Source: Enterovibrio baiacu (GTDB lineage Bacteria > Pseudomonadota > Gammaproteobacteria > Enterobacterales > Vibrionaceae). From it: a DNA stretch of 64,000 nt. The number at the start of each line of letters is the position of its first letter. The first letter of the stretch is position 1. The stretch lies in contig NZ_SCHN01000008.1 of NCBI RefSeq assembly GCF_004120195.1, forward strand, positions 3,314-67,313, read 5' to 3'. A model generated the notes under the pieces. The model made no database searches, was not told the DNA's origin, and saw only the letters and a list, made by a program, of their open reading frames with translations. A program made the translations under genes and the position numbers. This document shows positions 1 through 10,101 of this stretch, one piece after another.

Positions 1-20
1 GTATTGAACGACATGTATCG

Positions 21-42
21 GATAAACAGGAGACTGTTTATC
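21..42 (+). other. Hairpin upstream of tRNA-Asp
   Basis: A perfect 9-bp inverted repeat (GATAAACAG / CTGTTTATC) with a GAGA loop lies 7 bases before the tRNA-Asp gene. No T-tract follows, so it looks more like an RNA processing stem in a 5S-tRNA transcript than a terminator. That is inference, because the upstream gene is outside the window. Confidence 0.4.
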
Positions 43-49
43 ACCGTGT

Positions 50-126
50 GGAGCGGTAGTTCAGTTGGTTAGAATACCGGCCTGTCACGCCGGGGGTCGC
101 GGGTTCGAGTCCCGTCCGCTCCGCCA
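50..126 (+). tRNA. tRNA-Asp (GTC)
   Basis: The 77-nt cloverleaf has acceptor arms GGAGCGG / CCGCTCC, anticodon loop CTGTCAC (anticodon GTC), T-loop GGTTCGAGTCC and an encoded CCA end. It is nearly identical to the E. coli tRNA-Asp sequence as I know it. In E. coli the aspU copy follows a 5S gene in the same neighbourhood as yafD and mltD, so an rRNA operon may end just upstream of this window. Confidence 0.97.
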
Positions 127-162
127 TTTATTCAGACAGAGTTAAGTCTTTAAAATAACTAC

Positions 163-239
<77 letters not shown>

Positions 240-246
240 CATTTAA

Positions 247-275
247 GGCTCCAGCAGAAATGCTGGAGCCTTTTT
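247..275 (+). terminator. Rho-independent terminator of the tRNA transcript
   Basis: A 10-bp perfect stem GGCTCCAGCA / TGCTGGAGCC with a GAAA loop is followed by five T. It begins 8 bases after the tRNA-Trp CCA end. Confidence 0.9.
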
Positions 276-598
276 CGTTTCAGTCACTTTTTCAAAGTGA
301 TGTTGGGAGCTGGAGCACAAGTCTGGCCGAGCCATTCCTTCTCTGCCAACATCTAAGCCTTAATTTACACGCCCATTTGAAAATACTAGGCCGTAATTAT
401 CCGTCGAATGCGACTTGCTATTACCCGTTAACTCTGCGAATTCATAAAAACTTTCTGTCTATTTGCGGGCGTTTCATATTTAGATTGGTGATAGAGGCTT
501 ATGAGCTGGTAGAATTTAGGTGTGAGAAGCCGCGGATGTGCTGGGCTATCCACTGAGATTCACAGACTTCTTTTGGTTATCACACGGCTACATCTGTA
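276..598. other. Intergenic region without a recognisable gene
   Basis: These 323 bases lie between the tRNA terminator and yafD. The only long open frame here starts inside tRNA-Trp and crosses the terminator, and its translation resembles no known protein. The region should hold the yafD promoter, but I see no convincing -35/-10 pair. Confidence 0.6.
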
Positions 599-1444
599 AT
601 GAAAAAAACGCTAAAAAAACGTTGGCTTATTCTTGGCACGGCGACCCTGATTGGTGCGATATCGGTATGGATCTATGACATGCTTGAAGTGCCTGAAGCA
701 CCCAGATTGGCAAGTAGCCAGAAGGACGTGCGGTGTTTGAACTATCCTGTGTCGTCTTCCATTGATGTGAGTAACCCATTGAGCATCGCTGTATGGAATA
801 TTTACAAGCAGCAGTTGGATGGGTGGGAAGATGAACTGTTGGCACTCTCCAAAACATCTTCTTTGATACTTCTTCAAGAGGCACAGTCATCTCAAGATCT
901 GCAGCATTACATTTCAGCACGCCAATGGCACAGTAATCAGGCATTTGCGTTTTCTGTAAATGATGAAGTGGCAGGCGTGATGACGCTGTCGGAACTCGTC
1001 CCTCAAAAAGTCTGTGCTTACACAAAAGTAGAGCCTTACTTACGCTTGCCTAAAAGTGCTTTGTATAGCGAGTTTCCGTTATCAAATGGCCAAACGTTGT
1101 CTGTTATTAATATTCACAGTATTAATTTTACCTTTGGGATAGAGGATTACCGCGAGCAGCTCAATGCATTGGTTGAAGCGGTGATAAAGCTTGATGGCCC
1201 AGTGATTGTAGCTGGGGATTTCAATACATGGAGTGATAAGCGGTTGAAGACGGTTAAGGCTGAGCTTAATCGCATTGGTTTAAAAGAAGCTGTCTTTAAT
1301 ACTGATGCGCGTTTAAAGGTGTTTAGTTTGCCGTTGGATCATATTTTCTATCGAGACTTAGAGTTGAATGACGCGAGCAGTCGAAGCACTTCGGCCTCTG
1401 ATCATGCCATGATGACGGCGAATTTTTCGTTTGAAGTCAATTGA
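599..1444 (+). CDS. yafD: YafD-like endonuclease/exonuclease/phosphatase family protein
   Basis: A 281-residue protein with an N-terminal membrane anchor (about residues 8-26) and an EEP (DNase I-like) domain. The metal and catalytic signature residues are visible: Asn67, Glu94 in LLQEA, His173, Asp207 and Asn209 in GDFNTW, Asp247-His248, and Asp268-His269 in SDHAM. The family cleaves phosphodiester or phosphomonoester bonds; the substrate of YafD is not firmly known. Its place between an rRNA/tRNA locus and mltD matches E. coli yafD, which supports the name. It is convergent with mltD and shares a bidirectional terminator with it. Confidence 0.85.
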   Translation: MKKTLKKRWLILGTATLIGAISVWIYDMLEVPEAPRLASSQKDVRCLNYPVSSSIDVSNPLSIAVWNIYKQQLDGWEDELLALSKTSSLILLQEAQSSQDLQHYISARQWHSNQAFAFSVNDEVAGVMTLSELVPQKVCAYTKVEPYLRLPKSALYSEFPLSNGQTLSVINIHSINFTFGIEDYREQLNALVEAVIKLDGPVIVAGDFNTWSDKRLKTVKAELNRIGLKEAVFNTDARLKVFSLPLDHIFYRDLELNDASSRSTSASDHAMMTANFSFEVN

Positions 1445-1468
1445 TGTGTTTAAGCATTCTTTGGATAC

Positions 1469-1502
1469 AAAAAAACGCGATACACATGTATCGCGTTTTT
1501 TC
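1469..1502. terminator. Bidirectional terminator between yafD and mltD
   Basis: The 14-bp stem AAAAACGCGATACA / TGTATCGCGTTTTT with a 2-base centre gives T-runs on both strands. It serves the convergent genes yafD and mltD. Confidence 0.9.
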
Positions 1503-1511
1503 TATAGGGTG

Positions 1512-3080
1512 CTAAGCGCTGACTTTCGTTACATCGATATACAGCTTCAGCTTTTGACCTGGTTTGATATACGCATTCTTCTTAAGAGAGTTCCATTCAA
1601 CTAGCTGTGAGACTGATACCTTGTAGCGTGCAGCAATACTACTTAGTGAGTCACCCTCACGAATTTGATAAACAATCGTGCGAATACGCTCGCCTTCCGC
1701 GCCTTTTTTCCAAACAACAAGCTCTTGGCCGATACGAAGCGGATCTTTAGGTGCCATGCCATTCCAGCGAGCTAAAGCGCTATGAGACACATCGTACTTG
1801 CGCGCGATCGTCCAAAAACTGTCGCCTTTTTTCACCTCATAAGACACTTTGTAGTCGCCACGCTTTTTGCTTGTTAGTTTTGCTAAGCGTTGAGGGGCGC
1901 TGAGTGAATACTGATTCTCGTCTTTCAACGCAACAGGGATCATCAGATGCTGACCAGCACGAATGGTCGTACTTTTCATATTGTTTGCACGCTGAATCAC
2001 TTTCACTGTGGTGTTGTTACGCTGAGCGATCAAGCCAAGGGAATCACCGCTTTTCACTTTGTAGCGCGTAACTTTGATGCCCTGATTATTGTTCTCAGCC
2101 AGTTTCTGCTTAAATCGACTTACTTTCTCATTCGGCAGCAGTAAGTGGGTCGGGCCATCAGGCGAGGTTGCCCAATGGTTGTAAGCAGGGTTTAGGCTTT
2201 GAAGTTCAGACAGTGACAAACCCGCGTAATTTGCGGCTAACGCTAGGTCCATTTGAACCTTTGGCTCGACCGTATCTAGCACGGGCTTATTAGCAATGGC
2301 TGGCAGTGGTAAACCATACTTATCTTGATGCTTCACCACATCCGCGACAGCGATGAGTTTAGGCACATATCCACTAGTTTCTTTTGGTAAGTCGAGTGAC
2401 CAAAAGTCTGTCGGTTTGCCAGCAGCTTTATTCTTTCGAATAGCACGGAATACACGACCTTCACCGGTATTGTAGGCTGCAAGCGCATGTAACCAATCGC
2501 CATCGAATTTCTTATGAAGGTACTCAAGCAGATCTAATGCAGCGTCTGTTGAGGCAACCACATCGCGGCGACCGTCATACCACCAGTTTTGTTCCAAGCC
2601 AAAACGACGACCCGTATCTGGCACAAATTGCCAAAGACCAGCGGCTCGACCATGGGAGTATGCAAATTGATCGAATGAGCTTTCCACCACAGGAAGTAAT
2701 GCGATTTCTAACGGAATGCCACGGGCTTCCACTTTCTCTGTGATAAGGAATAGAAAAGGCTCTGCGCGCTTGGCGACAGTTTTTAGGTGTTGTGGGTGCT
2801 TGAGATACCAATTGCGATAGTAATTTACCCGTTTGTTGTCAGGTACAGGCATTTCAAGCTGCATTGAGATCCGTTCCCAAACGTCATCTTGGCTCTGTGG
2901 CGTCACGACAGGGGCTTCAGGCTTTGTTTCAACAACAATAGCTGGTGCTTCCGCAACGCCTTGTGTAATCGTCGCATCTGGTTCTTTCGGCGTATTAGTC
3001 GTGGTGGCGACGTCTTCCTGCCCAGTAAGTTGGCATCCTGCGAGGAACATCGATCCTACTAATACATAACGGAACTTCAT
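1512..3080 (-). CDS. mltD: Membrane-bound lytic murein transglycosylase D
   Basis: This outer-membrane lipoprotein cuts the MurNAc-GlcNAc bond of peptidoglycan with 1,6-anhydro ring formation. The 522-residue protein has a lipobox LAGC (Cys16), an SLT domain with catalytic Glu133 in the VVESSF motif, the RAAGLWQF block and the AAYNTGEGRV block. Three C-terminal LysM peptidoglycan-binding modules follow (about 339-382, 413-456, 469-514); E. coli MltD is usually described with two. It is transcribed towards yafD, with gloB upstream on the same strand, as in E. coli. Confidence 0.96.
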   Translation of the reverse strand: MKFRYVLVGSMFLAGCQLTGQEDVATTTNTPKEPDATITQGVAEAPAIVVETKPEAPVVTPQSQDDVWERISMQLEMPVPDNKRVNYYRNWYLKHPQHLKTVAKRAEPFLFLITEKVEARGIPLEIALLPVVESSFDQFAYSHGRAAGLWQFVPDTGRRFGLEQNWWYDGRRDVVASTDAALDLLEYLHKKFDGDWLHALAAYNTGEGRVFRAIRKNKAAGKPTDFWSLDLPKETSGYVPKLIAVADVVKHQDKYGLPLPAIANKPVLDTVEPKVQMDLALAANYAGLSLSELQSLNPAYNHWATSPDGPTHLLLPNEKVSRFKQKLAENNNQGIKVTRYKVKSGDSLGLIAQRNNTTVKVIQRANNMKSTTIRAGQHLMIPVALKDENQYSLSAPQRLAKLTSKKRGDYKVSYEVKKGDSFWTIARKYDVSHSALARWNGMAPKDPLRIGQELVVWKKGAEGERIRTIVYQIREGDSLSSIAARYKVSVSQLVEWNSLKKNAYIKPGQKLKLYIDVTKVSA

Positions 3081-3151
3081 GTGTTAGAAACCTTTCAAAA
3101 AATAGCCGCTGATAATAAGCGGCCTATAGCAATGCTTACAAGTGACTAATG

Positions 3152-3910
3152 TCAAAATTCGTCCTTCCAACGTCTTAGCGCGGTGAAAGTTTCTAGATCT
3201 GACGTATCTTTAGCTCTGTGTTTAACCCCGTCTTTCACCGAGGGGTGATGTGCGCGAAGGAAAGGATTAATGGCTTTCTCTCTATCTATAGAGCTAGGGA
3301 TTGAGCTTTTCCCTTGTGAGCGCCAATTCGCAACCTCAGCAACATATTGATTCAGTTCAGTGTTATTCGGCTCGATGGCTTGTGCAAATTTCAAGTTTGA
3401 TTCTGTGTACTCGTGAGCGCAAAACACGCGAGTTTTATCAGGCAAGGCTGAAAAAGTAGACAATGAATGCAGCATTTGTGCAGGAGTACCTTCAAACAAT
3501 CGACCACAACCACCGGAGAATAAGGTGTCGCCACAAAACAACATGTCATCTGCGTAATAGGCAATGTGGTCTAGTGTATGACCGGCAACATGCATAACGT
3601 GAAATGCGGTATTGAAGAGTGTGAAAGTGTCTTTATCGTTAAGAGGGTTTGTCACATCAGGGAAGCGTTCAGCGTCCGGGCCGTAAACGGTGATTGAGGG
3701 AAAGGCCGCTTTAAGCGTTGCCACACCACCAACATGATCTGCGTGATGGTGGGTGATCAGAATCGCATCAAGCGTCAGCCCTAGGTTTTGTAACGTTTCC
3801 AGAACGGGGTTGGCATCACCAGGATCGACGACAACGCAATGATTGTCATCATTTTTTAGCAGCCAGATGTAATTGTCATTGAATGCGGGTATGCTTGATA
3901 CAGATAGCAT
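3152..3910 (-). CDS. gloB: Hydroxyacylglutathione hydrolase (glyoxalase II)
   Basis: Hydrolyses S-D-lactoylglutathione to D-lactate and glutathione, the second step of methylglyoxal detoxification in the cytoplasm. The 252-residue protein has the metallo-beta-lactamase metal motif THHHADH (His54, His56, Asp58, His59), plus His111, Asp128 and His166 for the binuclear site. The length is normal. A GGAGAA ribosome site precedes the ATG. It is divergent from yafS, with only 28 bases between the two start codons, so their promoters must overlap. Confidence 0.97.
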   Translation of the reverse strand: MLSVSSIPAFNDNYIWLLKNDDNHCVVVDPGDANPVLETLQNLGLTLDAILITHHHADHVGGVATLKAAFPSITVYGPDAERFPDVTNPLNDKDTFTLFNTAFHVMHVAGHTLDHIAYYADDMLFCGDTLFSGGCGRLFEGTPAQMLHSLSTFSALPDKTRVFCAHEYTESNLKFAQAIEPNNTELNQYVAEVANWRSQGKSSIPSSIDREKAINPFLRAHHPSVKDGVKHRAKDTSDLETFTALRRWKDEF

Positions 3911-3938
3911 TTCATTCTCCAGCTATAACATAGTATTT

Positions 3939-4673
3939 ATGAAACCAGCTCGCAGCCAACGTCCACTAGAATACCCTTATACATGGGATCAATTCGCGCA
4001 TGGCGAATGGGCGTGCGCGCACATTCAAACGCGTCTGGATGAGTGGCTTCCCAAAATGTTTGGTTATCACATGCTAAAGCTTGGTGGCTTGAGTTGTGAG
4101 TTAGTAAGTGGTCATTGTAACATTCAGCACCAAGTCTGTATCGACAAGTTAAACCCTCTCCGCAATGTCGAATCTGAAAACTATGACCTTCCTTTCGTTG
4201 ATAAAGCATTCGACGTTTGTGTGCTAGCAAACCAGCTTGACTACTCTGATGATCCCCACCGACTGCTTCGCGAAATTGACAGAGTGATGATCGATGATGG
4301 CTATCTCGTGATTACGGGAGTGAACCCCAGCAGTATCATGGGGATTGGGAGACTGATCCCTTGGCGTAAAAATCGAATGCCTTGGAATGGGCGGATGTTT
4401 ACACCGTTGAGGGTGCGTGACTGGTTAGGCGTATTAAATTACGAAATCGTCGAGCTCTCATGCTTCGGGTTAATTCCTGCCACAAAGCACCGCACGTGCG
4501 GCGTGTGGTTTGAAAATGCATGCTCTGGGCTGCTACCTGCCATCGGTTCACTGTATTTTATCGTTGCAAGAAAGCGAACATATCCATTGAAACCGATAAA
4601 ACCCGAGTGGAAGTTGCGAAAGCGTTTATCGCCAGTCAGCGTGAATTACAGAACGGGATCTGGCGACATTTAA
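3939..4673 (+). CDS. yafS: YafS-like class I SAM-dependent methyltransferase
   Basis: A 244-residue protein of the methyltransferase-11 type. A degenerate SAM-binding segment (around residues 45-60) is followed by the acidic DLPF and FDVCVLANQLDYSDDP blocks that place the motif where class I enzymes bind and react. The substrate is unknown. The open frame runs upstream into gloB, but I place the start at ATG 3939, whose product begins MKPARSQRP, because any earlier start would overlap the gloB coding region. The order gloB/yafS/rnhA/dnaQ is that of E. coli. It is convergent with rnhA. Confidence 0.8.
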   Translation: MKPARSQRPLEYPYTWDQFAHGEWACAHIQTRLDEWLPKMFGYHMLKLGGLSCELVSGHCNIQHQVCIDKLNPLRNVESENYDLPFVDKAFDVCVLANQLDYSDDPHRLLREIDRVMIDDGYLVITGVNPSSIMGIGRLIPWRKNRMPWNGRMFTPLRVRDWLGVLNYEIVELSCFGLIPATKHRTCGVWFENACSGLLPAIGSLYFIVARKRTYPLKPIKPEWKLRKRLSPVSVNYRTGSGDI

Positions 4674-4718
4674 ATACGTTGGTCGAAAGGTGAGGGACGA
4701 AACGTCCTGTGAATGGGG

Positions 4719-5186
4719 TTACTCGCTTGGTTGGTAGCCAGTATCGGGTTGTGTTGGTTTTTCTGCGCCAGCTCGAGCGAGCACGTCACAGCGCTCATTT
4801 TCAGGGTGACCAGCATGGCCTTTCACCCATTGCCAATCCACACGATGGCGCTGAGTTTCTTCATCTAGACGTTTCCACAAATCGGCATTTTTAACAGGCT
4901 TTTTGTCTGCCGTTTTCCAACTGCGTTTTTTCCAATTGTGGATCCATTGCGTAATGCCTTGGCGTACATATTGGCTGTCCGTCGTAAGGGTTACGTCACA
5001 AGGTTCTTTTAATGTCGCCAAACCAACAATGGCAGCGAGTAACTCCATGCGGTTGTTGGTCGTTAGGTCAAAGCCTTCACTAAGCTCTTTTTCGTGCGCT
5101 TTGTAGCGCATAACAACGCCATATCCACCAGGTCCAGGATTACCAAGACAAGAACCATCCGTGAAAATTTCTACCTGCTTGACCAT
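4719..5186 (-). CDS. rnhA: Ribonuclease HI
   Basis: Cleaves the RNA strand of RNA-DNA hybrids, removing R-loops and primer RNA. The 155 residues match the E. coli length, and the catalytic residues fall at the E. coli positions: Asp10 in [14 protein letters not shown], Glu48, Asp70, His124 and Asp134. It is divergent from dnaQ with 51 bases between starts, the classic rnhA/dnaQ arrangement in which overlapping promoters serve both genes. Confidence 0.98.
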   Translation of the reverse strand: MVKQVEIFTDGSCLGNPGPGGYGVVMRYKAHEKELSEGFDLTTNNRMELLAAIVGLATLKEPCDVTLTTDSQYVRQGITQWIHNWKKRSWKTADKKPVKNADLWKRLDEETQRHRVDWQWVKGHAGHPENERCDVLARAGAEKPTQPDTGYQPSE

Positions 5187-5237
5187 ATTTGTTAGTATCT
5201 GTGTAAATTAATCGCCAAGTCTGACACAAGTGACGCC

Positions 5238-5975
5238 ATGAAAGCCAGTTACGACAGAATAATCGTTCTCGATACAGAAACCACGGGTATGAACCGTGAA
5301 GGTGGCCCTCACTACGAAGGCCATAGAATCATTGAAATCGGTGCCGTTGAGATCATCAATCGCAAACTCACCGGTAAGCATTTCCACGTCTATATCAAAC
5401 CAGATCGCGAGATCGATCCTGAGGCCATCGGTGTTCATGGTATTACCGATGAGTTCTTAATTGATAAGCCTGAATATGGCGAGATTCACAAAGAGTTTTT
5501 GGAATTCATCAAAGGCGCTGAAATGGTCGCGCACAATGCGCCCTTCGACGTCGGCTTCATGGATCATGAATTCCAAACGCTGGATCCAAGTATCGGTAAA
5601 ACAGAAGACTTCTGTAAGATCACCGATACCTTGGCGATGGCGAAGCAGATATTTCCGGGTAAGCGAAATAACCTCGATATTCTCTGTGAACGTTATGGCA
5701 TAGACAACTCTCACCGAACGCTCCACGGCGCATTGCTTGATGCCGAGATCTTGGCAGATGTTTATCTGTTGATGACCGGTGGGCAAACGTCGCTGGCATT
5801 TAGTGGCAGTGACGAGAACTCACAAAGTGGCGAATCTATTCGTCGTGTAGAAGCGGGTACGAAATCGCTAAAGATTATCCGTGCATCGGCCGATGAACTA
5901 CAAGAGCATAACGCGCAGCTTGATACCATTGAGAAAAATGGCAGCTGCTTGTGGAGGCAACAGGAGATTGTATGA
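5238..5975 (+). CDS. dnaQ: DNA polymerase III epsilon subunit (3'-5' proofreading exonuclease)
   Basis: Proofreading subunit of the replicative polymerase. The 245-residue protein is a DEDDh exonuclease: Asp12 and Glu14 in LDTETTG, Asp104 in HNAPFDVGF, and His163 and Asp168 in HRTLHGALLDAE. A sliding-clamp binding peptide QTSLAF (183-188) follows, then the C-terminal tail that contacts DnaE. The stop codon overlaps the ATG of the next gene by 4 bases (ATGA), which suggests translational coupling. Confidence 0.98.
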   Translation: MKASYDRIIVLDTETTGMNREGGPHYEGHRIIEIGAVEIINRKLTGKHFHVYIKPDREIDPEAIGVHGITDEFLIDKPEYGEIHKEFLEFIKGAEMVAHNAPFDVGFMDHEFQTLDPSIGKTEDFCKITDTLAMAKQIFPGKRNNLDILCERYGIDNSHRTLHGALLDAEILADVYLLMTGGQTSLAFSGSDENSQSGESIRRVEAGTKSLKIIRASADELQEHNAQLDTIEKNGSCLWRQQEIV

Positions 5976-7252
5976 AAAGAGGGTGGGCTGGGCTTCTGCT
6001 CGTTTTGCTGATGTCGTTCAACGTATCGGCCGCGCAGACATCTGATCGCGATATACGGTTGCTCAACAACCGATTCCGAATTGATTCCACCATCACTCAA
6101 GTTGCTTTCGTTATTTACCGTGAAGAAGCGAGCCGTCCTGTTGTGCTGATACAACCGGACGGAACCAAGCTTTATGAATGGCGACACCCTGACAATGTCT
6201 CATGGCACACTGAGGCCGACATGGACATTGTCTCCGTTTTCAATCCCATGCCCGGACCATGGCAGGCGATAGGCAAAGTCACGCCTGAGAACAAAATCCG
6301 CATCCTGTCTGAATTAAGCATGAAGGTAGACACCTTCCCCGATCGCCTTTACCAAGGTGAAACCCTCAAATTCACCGCGCAACTGATGCAAGCGGGCAAC
6401 CCCCTAAACCTCAGAGACTTTCTGGATAGCGTTGAATTGGGTGTCACTTTCACTGAGTTCATTGAGAGCGTGGAAGGCATTCCCGTTGATCAGCGCCCGC
6501 AAGCTCAATCTCTCGGACAATTTAAAGACGATGGTGCTGGCCTTGATGAGGTGGCGGGTGACGGTATGTTTACCGTAGAACTGCCTATCAATGTGCCGCC
6601 AGGGAAATACCGCGCCCGCGTTACATCGGGCAATGGCGTATTCTTCCGTACCCTTGAACAAGAAGTGTTGGTGTACCCCACGCCGCTAATGGCCACGTTT
6701 AAACAAAGCCGCAAGAAAGCCCTGCCACACCACTTTTTGGTAGAGTCCGATACGGCAAGCGTTGAACCCGGCACCATTGCCACCCATGTCGAGTTTACCG
6801 ACTCCAACGGTAAGCCCTCTGTCTATCAAGGGCAGGCAACGAAAGACTATACCCGCCTGACCGTTGATATCGATAATTTCGACGTACCAGGACGCCATAA
6901 ATGGCATGCATGGTTGTACGGCACAGACAAGCTTTCAAGCCGTCCTTTGGTGTTTGAGTTGCCAGAGCAAACCTTCGCGGTTGCAGACTATGAAGCGATA
7001 GAGCAAGCCAAGTTAGAACGCGAAGCGCGAGAAGCAGAGCGTGCGCGCATTGAAGAAGAAAAGCAGGCGGCGATTCAGCGTGAAGAAGACCGCAAGATGG
7101 CGTTGATTACCATCATTGGCGGGAACATCCTGTTGCTTGTGCTTGCGATTTTAACTTGGTTCATTATCCGTAAGATCAAGGCCAAGAAACTTGCTGCAGA
7201 GATGGAAGGGGAACTGGAAGCACCACCTGAAGAATCAGATAAAGCGGCATAA
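5972..7252 (+). CDS. TIGR03503 family membrane-anchored periplasmic protein
   Basis: A 426-residue protein with a signal peptide (about 1-22), a large Ig-like beta-rich periplasmic part, a charged coiled-coil-like stretch (about 345-378, rich in E, R, A) and one transmembrane helix near the C-terminus (about 382-404). A short acidic tail ends it. I recognise it as the TIGR03503 family found beside dnaQ in Vibrio and Shewanella; its function is unknown. The start is ATG 5972, overlapping the dnaQ stop, with AGGAG just upstream; the longer frame lacks such a site. Confidence 0.75.
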   Translation: MKRGWAGLLLVLLMSFNVSAAQTSDRDIRLLNNRFRIDSTITQVAFVIYREEASRPVVLIQPDGTKLYEWRHPDNVSWHTEADMDIVSVFNPMPGPWQAIGKVTPENKIRILSELSMKVDTFPDRLYQGETLKFTAQLMQAGNPLNLRDFLDSVELGVTFTEFIESVEGIPVDQRPQAQSLGQFKDDGAGLDEVAGDGMFTVELPINVPPGKYRARVTSGNGVFFRTLEQEVLVYPTPLMATFKQSRKKALPHHFLVESDTASVEPGTIATHVEFTDSNGKPSVYQGQATKDYTRLTVDIDNFDVPGRHKWHAWLYGTDKLSSRPLVFELPEQTFAVADYEAIEQAKLEREAREAERARIEEEKQAAIQREEDRKMALITIIGGNILLLVLAILTWFIIRKIKAKKLAAEMEGELEAPPEESDKAA

Positions 7253-7290
7253 ACTGAGCCACAATATTCGCGAACGGCAGTGTGAGAGAC

Positions 7291-7322
7291 AAAAAAGGAG
7301 AAGCCATGGCTTCTCCTTTTTT
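7291..7322. terminator. Bidirectional terminator
   Basis: The palindrome AAAAAAGGAGAAGCC / GGCTTCTCCTTTTTT lies between the convergent TIGR03503 gene and fadE, with T-runs in both directions. Confidence 0.9.
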
Positions 7323-7363
7323 ATGGTTCGCTTTTCACCTAAACGGCGTGAGCGACATGTTAC

Positions 7364-9814
7364 TTATGCAGCATGAATAACATTGTTTAGCGTGGTATCT
7401 GCAGCCGCAAGTTCTGCAGGGTCAAAATCATCAACATTGATGGTCTCTAAACGCCCTTCCTCTGCAATGCGAAGTTGCTCCGCTTCTTTATCGTTAATCA
7501 CGCCTTCTTTCAGGCCAATTTCAGCCACCTTGTCCAAGAACATAAATGGAAGGTTTTGACCTGTCGCTTTAACGATTTTTTGATAAATCGGTTCCGCGGT
7601 CAAAATGTCCATCAGTGCTTGCTCAATCTTACCGACAGGGTTGTGCTCTGAAGGCTCTAGGAACTGGCCTCGACCAATACGGCTGCGTGCTTCACTTGGG
7701 GTTTGAAGGATTTGTGCCACTTTGCCGTCCAGCTTGTCACTTGGTTTCGTTCTGCGTGTACCAAATGGGAACAGTAGGACACGCAATGGTGCTGCAACCA
7801 AGCGGTTAGGGAAGTTTGCGAGGAACTCAATCAAAGCTTCTTCAGCTTGATAAAGTGCATCTTGCATACCCCAGTGCACAAGCGGTAAATCATCTTTCTG
7901 ATAGCCTTCATCAGCGTAACGCTTCATTGTTGCCGATGCGAGGTACAGTTGGCTAAGCACATCACCGAGGCGCGCAGAAAGGCGTTCTTTACGCTTCAAG
8001 TTACCGCCAAGAACAGCCATGGAAATGTCCGCAAGAAGTGCCAAATTGGCGCTGTAGCGGTTCATTTGCTGGAAGTAACGAGTGGTTGCATCTTTACGTG
8101 GCGCTTTTGAAGTACGACCATCTGTAAGGCCTAACCAGACCGAACGCATTAGGTTGCTGATGACGAAGCCAACATGGCCAAACAGCGCCTGATCAAACGT
8201 TGCTAGAGCTTGCTTTTCATCGTCTTTGTAAGCGGCTTCCATTTCTGCTAATACGAAGGGGTGGCAGCGAATCGCACCTTGTCCAAAGATGATCATCGAA
8301 CGTGTGAGGATGTTTGCACCTTCCACCGTAATGGCAATCGGTGCGCCTTGATAGCCACGAGCTAAGAAGTTTTTCGGACCAATACAAATGCCTTTACCAC
8401 CCGCAACGTCCATCGCATCGATGATGCTGCGCTGGCCGCGATGGGTACAGTGGTATTTAACAATGGCAGAGATAACGGAGGGTTTCTCACCCAAATCGAT
8501 ACCGGCAACAGTAAGGGCGCTAGCCGCATCCATCACATAAGCATTACCGCCAATACGTGCCAATGGCTCTTCAATGCCTTCCATTTTACCGATAGGCAAT
8601 TTGAACTGACGACGAATACGTGCATAAGCCCCGGTTGCCAACGCAGCAGTTTTTAAGCCGCCCGTCGAGTTTGAAGGCAAGGTAATACCTCGACCAACAG
8701 ACAGACACTCAACCAGCATTCTCCAACCTTGTCCGGCCATTTCCGCGCCACCGATGATGAAATCAATAGGCACGAAAATGTTTTCGCCTTTTGTTGGACC
8801 GTTTTGGAAAGGCAGGTTTAGTGGGAAGTGACGGCGGCCAATTTCAACGCCTTCAATGTCGGTCGGAATCAACGCACAAGTGATACCAAGATCTTTGGTG
8901 TCACCTAATAGACCTTCTGGGTCTTTCAGCTTGAAGGCAAGACCCAGCACGGTCGCAACAGGGGCGAGCGTGATATAGCGCTTGTTCCAGGTAATCGACA
9001 TACCCAGCACTTCTTTGCCTTGCCACATGCCTTTAGTCACAAACCCTTCATCAGGGATTGAACCCGCATCGGAACCCGCTTCAGGACTCGTCAATGCAAA
9101 GCACGGGATCTCTTTACCTTCAGCAAGGCGGGGTAAGTAATGATTCTTTTGATCTTCTGTACCATAGTGTTGGAGCAGTTCGCCAGGGCCCAAGCTGTTA
9201 GGTACGCCAACGGTTGACGATAACACGCCTGATACACCGGTCAGTTTTTGTAATACCAAAGACTGCGCATACGCTGAAAATTCCAAGCCGCCGTATTCTT
9301 TTTTAATGATCATGGCGAAGAATTTATTGTCTTTCAGGTATTGCCAAACGTTCGGCGGTAAATCAGCCAGCTCATGCGTCACTTGGTATTCGTTCACCAT
9401 GCGACACACTTCGTTAACTGGACCGTTCAAGAACGCTTGTTCTTCCGCGCTGAGTCTCGGTGCAGGAATGTCATGGAGTTTGTTCCAATCAGGCGCGCCA
9501 CGGAAAAGATCCGCCTCCCACCAAACCGTACCCGCATCGATGGCTTCTTTTTCCGTTTGTGACATTTCAGGCATCACACCACGGAATGCTTTCAACGCCG
9601 GCTTACTTAACCAGCTTTCACGGAAAGATTTCACGTTCAATGGGATCGCGATGGCAACAAAAATAAGCCACGTGACTTGTCCCACGATGCCCATGATTGA
9701 TCCAACAATTAACAAACCAGCAGCGAGCGCAGTAAACAGCTTCAAGCCAGCACGGTGGTAAGCCATCACAGCCATGATGGCGGCAAACGTAATCAGGTAT
9801 AGGGTTGTTGCCAT
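7364..9814 (-). CDS. fadE: Acyl-CoA dehydrogenase FadE
   Basis: Catalyses the first oxidation of fatty acid beta-oxidation, acyl-CoA to trans-2-enoyl-CoA with FAD. The 816 residues are typical of the long FadE family rather than the 380-residue short enzymes. Two or three N-terminal hydrophobic segments (about 1-60) suggest inner-membrane association. The acyl-CoA dehydrogenase core follows ([13 protein letters not shown] block), then a DUF1974-type C-terminal region. A strong AAGGAGAA site precedes the ATG. The promoter carries a FadR operator, annotated separately. Confidence 0.96.
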   Translation of the reverse strand: MATTLYLITFAAIMAVMAYHRAGLKLFTALAAGLLIVGSIMGIVGQVTWLIFVAIAIPLNVKSFRESWLSKPALKAFRGVMPEMSQTEKEAIDAGTVWWEADLFRGAPDWNKLHDIPAPRLSAEEQAFLNGPVNEVCRMVNEYQVTHELADLPPNVWQYLKDNKFFAMIIKKEYGGLEFSAYAQSLVLQKLTGVSGVLSSTVGVPNSLGPGELLQHYGTEDQKNHYLPRLAEGKEIPCFALTSPEAGSDAGSIPDEGFVTKGMWQGKEVLGMSITWNKRYITLAPVATVLGLAFKLKDPEGLLGDTKDLGITCALIPTDIEGVEIGRRHFPLNLPFQNGPTKGENIFVPIDFIIGGAEMAGQGWRMLVECLSVGRGITLPSNSTGGLKTAALATGAYARIRRQFKLPIGKMEGIEEPLARIGGNAYVMDAASALTVAGIDLGEKPSVISAIVKYHCTHRGQRSIIDAMDVAGGKGICIGPKNFLARGYQGAPIAITVEGANILTRSMIIFGQGAIRCHPFVLAEMEAAYKDDEKQALATFDQALFGHVGFVISNLMRSVWLGLTDGRTSKAPRKDATTRYFQQMNRYSANLALLADISMAVLGGNLKRKERLSARLGDVLSQLYLASATMKRYADEGYQKDDLPLVHWGMQDALYQAEEALIEFLANFPNRLVAAPLRVLLFPFGTRRTKPSDKLDGKVAQILQTPSEARSRIGRGQFLEPSEHNPVGKIEQALMDILTAEPIYQKIVKATGQNLPFMFLDKVAEIGLKEGVINDKEAEQLRIAEEGRLETINVDDFDPAELAAADTTLNNVIHAA

Positions 9815-9853
9815 TTTCGGTTCTCCTTCTCCAGCAACCCGTCACTAAATGGT

Positions 9854-9870
9854 AAGAGGTCATACCACTT
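9854..9870 (-). promoter_or_regulatory. FadR operator in the fadE promoter
   Basis: On the minus strand the 17 bases read AAGTGGTATGACCTCTT. This matches the FadR half-site rule (TGGT-N-GACC) and closely resembles the E. coli fadE operator as I recall it. It lies immediately downstream of the predicted -10 box, so bound FadR would cover the transcription start, and acyl-CoA would relieve repression. Confidence 0.75.
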
Positions 9871-9871
9871 A

Positions 9872-9900
9872 ATTGTAAGCAGGTTTTTGCAAGAATGTAA
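9872..9900 (-). promoter_or_regulatory. Predicted sigma-70 promoter of fadE
   Basis: On the minus strand TTACAT (9900-9895) and TACAAT (9877-9872) are separated by exactly 17 bases. The expected start point falls around 9865, inside the FadR operator and about 50 bases before the fadE ATG. Confidence 0.6.
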
Positions 9901-10101
9901 AACAATGACCGGTAAAAATGTGCTCCGTCTTTCATCCGTTAGAGAAATTACTCTAACGCGTTTTTCAGTTGATTGTTTTCAAACAACAATCACAACCGTC
10001 ATGGGAATATCGACAGCTTCCAGTGTTTACAGGTACACTGGCTCGACAGATATTTGGGCGGCTTGCCCCGTGTCATCCAACATAAAAAAAGAGAATAGCC
10101 C

